Translations under genes and position numbers: made by a program
NCBI GenBank assembly: GCA_002315885.1
Contig: DCIO01000027.1
Span: forward strand, 1-17,445
DNA: 17,445 bases
Source of the DNA: Lentisphaeria bacterium UBA1724
GTDB taxonomy: Bacteria; Verrucomicrobiota; Lentisphaeria; Oligosphaerales; Oligosphaeraceae
Direction of reading: 5' to 3'
In this document: positions 13,602 through 17,445 of the stretch, one piece after another
Layout of the letters: each line of letters starts with the position of its first letter
How positions within the stretch are numbered: position 1 is the first letter of the stretch
Notes under the pieces: model-generated
What the model saw: the letters and a program-made list of their open reading frames with translations, nothing else
Told to the model about the DNA's origin: nothing
Database searches by the model: none

Positions 13602-14633
13602 ATGCTGATACAGAAGAGTGTTGAAGAGTTGGCGGCGTTGGTGCAGGGGCGCATTGTGGGCAACTGCACCCATCCGTTGCAGGGTGTGGCGTCTTTGGCG
13701 GAGTCCACGGAAAGCGATGTCGCCTTCCTGGGCAATGACAAATATCGCGAGCAGGTCCCGAATTCCCGTGCTGGCGTGGTGCTGGTGCCTGAGAATTACG
13801 ACGTGGCGCCTGCGGAAGGCCGCGCCTGGATTGTCTGCCAGGATCCCTCCAATGCCTTCACCAGCATCGTTCTGGCTTTCACCCCCGCGCCAATCCAGTA
13901 TGCTCCTGGCGTCCATCCCTCTGCCGTCATCGACGAGAGTGTCACGATTCCCGCCAGTTGCCATATTGGCGCAGGGGTGGTGATTGAGGCGGGCGCATCC
14001 ATTGGCGAAGAGACGGTGATTTTGCCGAATTGCTACATCGGCCACAGCACCACGGTGGGCGCCAAGTGCTTCTTCTATCCCAACGTGGTTATCCGCGAGC
14101 GCTGCATCATCGGCAATCGGGTGATTCTGCATCCCGGTGTGGTGGTTGGCGCGGACGGCTTCGGCTACAAATCCGGTCCCAGCGGCCACGAGAAGATACC
14201 GCAAGTGGGCATCGTGCAGTTGGATGACGATGTGGAGGTGGGCGCCAATTCCACCATCGACCGGGCGCGTTTCGGTCGCACTTGGATTCAGGCGGGGACC
14301 AAGATTGACAACTTGGTGCAGGTGGGTCACAATGTGGAAGTGGGTCGCGCCTGCATTCTGGTGGCCCAGTGTGGCATTGCGGGCAGCACCCATTTGGGCA
14401 ACGGCGTCATCCTGGCAGGTCAGGTGGGCGTCACGGGCCATCTTCGCATTGGTGATGGCGCGATTGCCATGGCACAGAGTGGCGTTTCCAAGGATACTGC
14501 GCCCGGCGCAGTTGTGATGGGCAGCCCCGCCGTCGATCGCCGTGCATTTGCCAAGGAGCGCATGCTGATCAAGCAGGTGGAGACTCTGGCACAGCAGGTC
14601 AAGGAATTGACCAAGGCATTGAATCAAAAATGA
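13602..14633 (+). CDS. lpxD: UDP-3-O-acylglucosamine N-acyltransferase
   Basis: Transfers the second hydroxyacyl chain to UDP-3-O-acylglucosamine in lipid A synthesis, in the cytosol. 343 residues: an N-terminal uridine-binding domain (about 1-100, with LAESTESDVAFLGNDKYRE), a left-handed beta helix of hexapeptide repeats (about 101-310) and a C-terminal helix (about 315-343, ending VKELTKALNQK). The catalytic His243 is in NLVQVGHNVEVG and GADGFGY (183-189) is intact. No Shine-Dalgarno precedes the ATG, but the conserved N-terminus begins there. It follows ompH by 36 bp in a likely operon and ends at a strong terminator. No fabZ, lpxA or bamA follows or precedes as in many genomes. Confidence 0.96.
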   Translation: MLIQKSVEELAALVQGRIVGNCTHPLQGVASLAESTESDVAFLGNDKYREQVPNSRAGVVLVPENYDVAPAEGRAWIVCQDPSNAFTSIVLAFTPAPIQYAPGVHPSAVIDESVTIPASCHIGAGVVIEAGASIGEETVILPNCYIGHSTTVGAKCFFYPNVVIRERCIIGNRVILHPGVVVGADGFGYKSGPSGHEKIPQVGIVQLDDDVEVGANSTIDRARFGRTWIQAGTKIDNLVQVGHNVEVGRACILVAQCGIAGSTHLGNGVILAGQVGVTGHLRIGDGAIAMAQSGVSKDTAPGAVVMGSPAVDRRAFAKERMLIKQVETLAQQVKELTKALNQK

Positions 14634-14640
14634 CGATTTC

Positions 14641-14683
14641 CCCCCGATTGCCGTCCAATTCGGTATCGGGGGTCTTTCTTTTC
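14641..14683 (+). terminator. Intrinsic terminator after lpxD
   Basis: CCCCCGAT (14641-14648) pairs with ATCGGGGG (14665-14672); the stem continues inward by GCCG with CGGT around a small loop. TCTTTCTTTT follows directly at 14673-14682. This is a textbook rho-independent structure, closing the ompH-lpxD unit 7 bp after the lpxD stop. Confidence 0.9.
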
Positions 14684-14729
14684 TTACAAACAAAAATAAC
14701 CCCACCCCTTAACCGAGGAGTTTCAATCA

Positions 14730-17153
14730 ATGAATGGCAGTTATATGAGTGTTCTTGACTGGGCGATTTTGGTCATCCCAGTGGCATTCGTCATGTTTAT
14801 GGGATTTTATTCCCGTCGTTATGTCCGTGGTGTATCCGACTATCTGGCCTGCGGTCGTGTGTGCGGCCGTTATGTGTTGAACATGGGTGATGTGGCCAAC
14901 GCGCTGTCCATCATCGGTCTGGTCACCTACATTGAGATCAAATACAGCACTGGTTTTGCGCTGGGGTTCTGGAATGCGATTATCGCGCCCCTGTCGCTGG
15001 TGATTTCTCTGACGGGTTTTGTGACCTATCGTTTCCGTGAGACCAAGGCCATGAGTCTGGGGCAGTTCCTGGAAATGCGCTACAGCCGTTCCTTCCGTAT
15101 TTTCGCGGCGGGTCTGCGTTCGTTGGCGGAGATGCTGGCGAATATGATCATGCCCTCCATCGCGGCGCGTTTCTTCATCCGCATGCTGAATCTGCCCGAC
15201 CACCTGAGCCTCTTCGGATTGTCCATCCCCACCTTCGAATTGCTGATGATTCTCTTCCTGACCCTGGCAATCACCCTGATCTGCCTGGGCGGAACGCTGG
15301 CACTGGTCATCACCGATACCATCCAGGGCATGATCCTCTATCCCCTGCTGGTCTGCTTCGTTATCTTCATTCTCTGCAAATTCAACTGGAGCCAGGAAAT
15401 CGTCCCCGTCATGCAGGACCGCGCCGCGGGCGAGAGCTTCCTCAATCCCTTCGATATTTCGAAGTTGCGTAATTTCAACGTCTTCACCATGGTCATCGTG
15501 GTGGCGTTCAACGCCATTTTCCACATTGGTTCCTGGATTGGCGCGGGCACTTCCACTGCCGCAAAGTCCGCTCACGAGCAGAAGATGGCGTCCATCCTTG
15601 GCTCTTGGCGCTACTCCATGATCAACATCTTCTATATCCTGGTCGCCATCTGCCTGATCACTTTCCTGAACCACAAGGACTTCGCTCCTGAAGCCAACGC
15701 CGTCCGCCAGACTCTGACCACCCGCGCTGTCGCGGATGTGCTGAAGGACAGCAAGTATGCCGAGACCCGCGTGAAAGTCCAGGAGGTCATCGACAGCAGC
15801 CAGCCCCTGGTCAAGGAGATTGGCGAGGGCATTCCTCCCCAGTCCCAGGACGACAATCTGGACACCCGCTATCTGGCGCAGATCCACGAGGTGCTGAAGG
15901 CCGACCGCCGGGATGCGAAGCAGGCGCAGATTGACAAGAAGAACGAGTCCTACGGCGGGAATATCCCCGAGGGCATCCAGGAACTGGACCGGGAGGCGTT
16001 GATTGACGCCGAAGGCGAGGCCAACGACCTCTACAAGCAGTGCCGTACCCTCTTCAACCAGCTCTCCCTCTCCGTCACCATGCGCAAGCTCCTGCCCACG
16101 GGACTCTTCGGTGCCTTCGCGCTGTTGCTCTTCCTGGCAATGCTTTCCACGGACGACACCCGTATCTTCAGTGCGACCCTGACCATCGCCCAGGACTGCA
16201 TCCTGCCCTTCTTCCCCAAGGGGTTCTCTCCCAAGAATCACGTCCGCATGATTCGTATTGTTGCAATCTGCATTGGCGTCTTCTTCTTCTTTGGTTCGAA
16301 ATACATGGGCCAGCTGGACTACATCCAGTTCTTCGTGCAGATGGCATGCGCCATGTGGTTGGCGGGTTGCTGCCCCGTGATGATTTTCGGTCTGTATTGG
16401 AAGAAGGGCACCACGAAAGCCGCCTGGACCGCGCTGGTCACGGGTATGCTTCTCAGCTTCATCTACCTGCTGCTCCAGCGTAACTGGGCCGACCACATCT
16501 ATCCCTTCCTGGACAAGCACGCCATGGTGGACTCTTTTGACACCGCTCTGCGCACCCTGAGCCGTCCCTTCGGCACTTGGATTGTGTGGAAGATGCACCC
16601 CATTGACTTCCCCGTGAACGCAGTGGAGTTCAACTTCTTTGCCAACGTCTTCACCATTCTTCTCTACATCGTGGTCTCCCTGATTACCTGCAAGGAAGAC
16701 TTCAATATGGACCGCATGCTGCATCGTGGCGAGTATGCCGATCCCAACGAGCACAAGAACCTGAAGCGTGACTGGAGTGTCAAGAACATCTTCAAGAACA
16801 TCATCGGCATCACCCCCGAATACACCAAGGGCGACAAGGCGATTGCCTACGGTATGTTCATCCACAGCTTCGTCTATAGCTTCGGGTTTGCCTTCCTGGG
16901 AACGTTGGTGTGGAATATCTTCTCACCGTGGCCCTCCGAATACTGGAGCGTCTACTTCCTGGTGACCAACCTGGTGGTGCCCGGCATCATCGCCGGCTTG
17001 ACCGCAATCTGGTTCAGCATCGGTGGCGTCATGGGACTCTTCGACCTCTTCCGCACCCTCGAAAACCGCAAGCACGTCAATGTGCTGGATGACGGCCGAG
17101 TGGAAGGAAATGTCTCCCTGGCCGACCAGGCACAAAAGGAAGACGAAAAATAG
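14730..17153 (+). CDS. Sodium:solute symporter family protein with large soluble insertion
   Basis: An inner-membrane transporter of the SSS family, taking up an organic solute with sodium. 807 residues against about 500-550 for typical members. The first membrane helices include the unwound-helix region NMGDVANALSIIGLVTYIEI, and ALVITDTIQGMILYPLL (191-207) and MLSTDDTRIFSATLTIAQD (471-489) match conserved family segments. Residues about 314-448 are a hydrophilic, charged, partly helical insertion between membrane helices. Helices resume at about 456 and the C-terminus adds further membrane segments (about 635-655, 715-740, 750-785) and a charged tail. GAGGAG before the ATG supports the start. 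It is monocistronic between two strong terminators. The substrate cannot be read from the sequence; sugar or sialic-acid-like solutes are common in this family. Confidence 0.9.
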   Translation: MNGSYMSVLDWAILVIPVAFVMFMGFYSRRYVRGVSDYLACGRVCGRYVLNMGDVANALSIIGLVTYIEIKYSTGFALGFWNAIIAPLSLVISLTGFVTYRFRETKAMSLGQFLEMRYSRSFRIFAAGLRSLAEMLANMIMPSIAARFFIRMLNLPDHLSLFGLSIPTFELLMILFLTLAITLICLGGTLALVITDTIQGMILYPLLVCFVIFILCKFNWSQEIVPVMQDRAAGESFLNPFDISKLRNFNVFTMVIVVAFNAIFHIGSWIGAGTSTAAKSAHEQKMASILGSWRYSMINIFYILVAICLITFLNHKDFAPEANAVRQTLTTRAVADVLKDSKYAETRVKVQEVIDSSQPLVKEIGEGIPPQSQDDNLDTRYLAQIHEVLKADRRDAKQAQIDKKNESYGGNIPEGIQELDREALIDAEGEANDLYKQCRTLFNQLSLSVTMRKLLPTGLFGAFALLLFLAMLSTDDTRIFSATLTIAQDCILPFFPKGFSPKNHVRMIRIVAICIGVFFFFGSKYMGQLDYIQFFVQMACAMWLAGCCPVMIFGLYWKKGTTKAAWTALVTGMLLSFIYLLLQRNWADHIYPFLDKHAMVDSFDTALRTLSRPFGTWIVWKMHPIDFPVNAVEFNFFANVFTILLYIVVSLITCKEDFNMDRMLHRGEYADPNEHKNLKRDWSVKNIFKNIIGITPEYTKGDKAIAYGMFIHSFVYSFGFAFLGTLVWNIFSPWPSEYWSVYFLVTNLVVPGIIAGLTAIWFSIGGVMGLFDLFRTLENRKHVNVLDDGRVEGNVSLADQAQKEDEK

Positions 17154-17176
17154 TCCACTAGACTAGCCATACATCA

Positions 17177-17219
17177 AAAGGGCTGTCTTTTCTCTGGCGA
17201 GGAACGACAGCCCTTTTTT
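17177..17219 (+). terminator. Intrinsic terminator after the symporter gene
   Basis: GGGCTGTC (17180-17187) pairs with GACAGCCC (17206-17213), extended by flanking A and T bases, and is followed by TTTTTT. The loop (17188-17205) contains a minor CTC/GAG stem. It lies 24 bp past the stop codon. Confidence 0.92.
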
Positions 17220-17220
17220 G

Positions 17221-17241
17221 ATTCTTGATTCTTGATTCTCG
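17221..17241. repeat. Three tandem 7-bp repeats
   Basis: ATTCTTG occurs twice and ATTCTCG once, directly after the symporter terminator. The same layout (7-bp ATTC-led triplet) occurs at 4843-4863. Confidence 0.75.
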
Positions 17242-17273
17242 ATATACGTCCACAAAACACACAAAAGTATTTT

Positions 17274-17445
17274 CTTGTGCTTTCTTATCGACCGTTTGTG
17301 GGGGAGGGGAGTCAAGGACGTCAAATGACTGCATTACCTTGTGCTTTCTTTTCGACCGTTTGTGGGGGAGGGGAGTCAAAGACGTCAAATGACTGCATTA
17401 CCTTGTGCTTTCTTTTCGACCGTTTGTGGGGGAGGAGAGTCAAAG
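17274..17445. repeat. 64-bp tandem repeats, truncated by the window edge
   Basis: Units start at 17274, 17338 and 17402 with an exact 64-bp period; the third is cut off after 44 bases. Units 1 and 2 differ at two positions (17287 and 17316 of unit 1 against 17351 and 17380); the visible part of unit 3 differs from unit 2 by one base. Each contains a G-rich block (GTGGGGGAGGGGAG) and, in full units, the palindrome GACGTC. No variable spacer exists, so it is not a CRISPR array. No open frame with protein features runs through it. Confidence 0.92.

Noticed and set aside
13596..14705. A 369-codon minus-strand frame opposite lpxD
   Set aside because: His/Ala/Asn-rich antisense translation of hexapeptide repeats; lpxD on the plus strand is unambiguous and this frame runs through its terminator.
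14727..16865. A 712-codon open frame on the minus strand opposite the symporter gene
   Set aside because: Its product is a low-complexity run of His, Asp, Glu, Gly and Val typical of the reverse strand of a membrane-protein gene, and the plus-strand frame has clear family motifs, a Shine-Dalgarno site and a terminator.
17274..17445. 64-bp repeats as a CRISPR array
   Set aside because: The full 64-bp period is conserved with only single-base differences, leaving no variable spacer.

Overview
The window reads as chromosome from a Gram-negative bacterium with moderately GC-rich genes. LpxD (lipid A synthesis) and an OmpH/Skp-type chaperone side by side imply an outer membrane with lipopolysaccharide. 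A DUF2851 protein, a TRL-like lipoprotein, a BrkB protein with a C-terminal wing-like domain and an oversized sodium:solute symporter fit the PVC superphylum, most likely Lentisphaerota (Victivallales-like). The lineage is inferred from gene content and style; no marker gene is present to prove it. No rRNA, tRNA, CRISPR array, transposase or phage gene was seen.

Layout. 29-2805 (minus): two short chromate-transporter-family genes (overlapping start and stop) followed by a BrkB/YihY membrane protein, probably one operon. 2898-3476 (minus): elongation factor P with its own terminator. 3591-4325 (plus): RNase III, divergent from efp. 4326-4945: a 620-bp gene-free stretch holding the most unusual object in the window, a dense array of 47 CTAG tetranucleotides bounded by alternating GC tracts, then a few small hairpins and short tandem repeats. 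4946-6416 (minus): D-Ala-D-Ala ligase followed by a TRL-like lipoprotein. 6517-8310 (plus): ClC-type chloride channel with CBS domains; 8317-8380: two tandem 32-bp palindromic repeats (a third, inverted relative lies at 1-22); 8390-9271 (plus): acetylglutamate kinase. 9305-10669 (minus): DUF2851 protein, convergent with argB. 10782-10954: an inverted-repeat element with its own internal hairpins. 10958-12699 (minus): HtrA-type protease and diacylglycerol kinase, overlapping by one base. 12912-14633 (plus): ompH/skp and lpxD. 14730-17153 (plus): large sodium:solute symporter with a strong terminator. 17274-17445: 64-bp tandem repeats running off the window edge.

How the genes fit together. Most of the content is core: envelope construction and quality control (ddl, ompH, lpxD, dgkA, HtrA), translation and RNA processing (efp, rnc), arginine synthesis (argB) and membrane transport. 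ompH-lpxD is a classical pairing, and its divergent neighbour HtrA-dgkA adds periplasmic proteolysis and lipid recycling. The coding regions look ordinary. The novelty lies between genes: at least four repeat families, each intergenic, of which the CTAG array directly behind the RNase III gene is the best candidate for an undescribed element.
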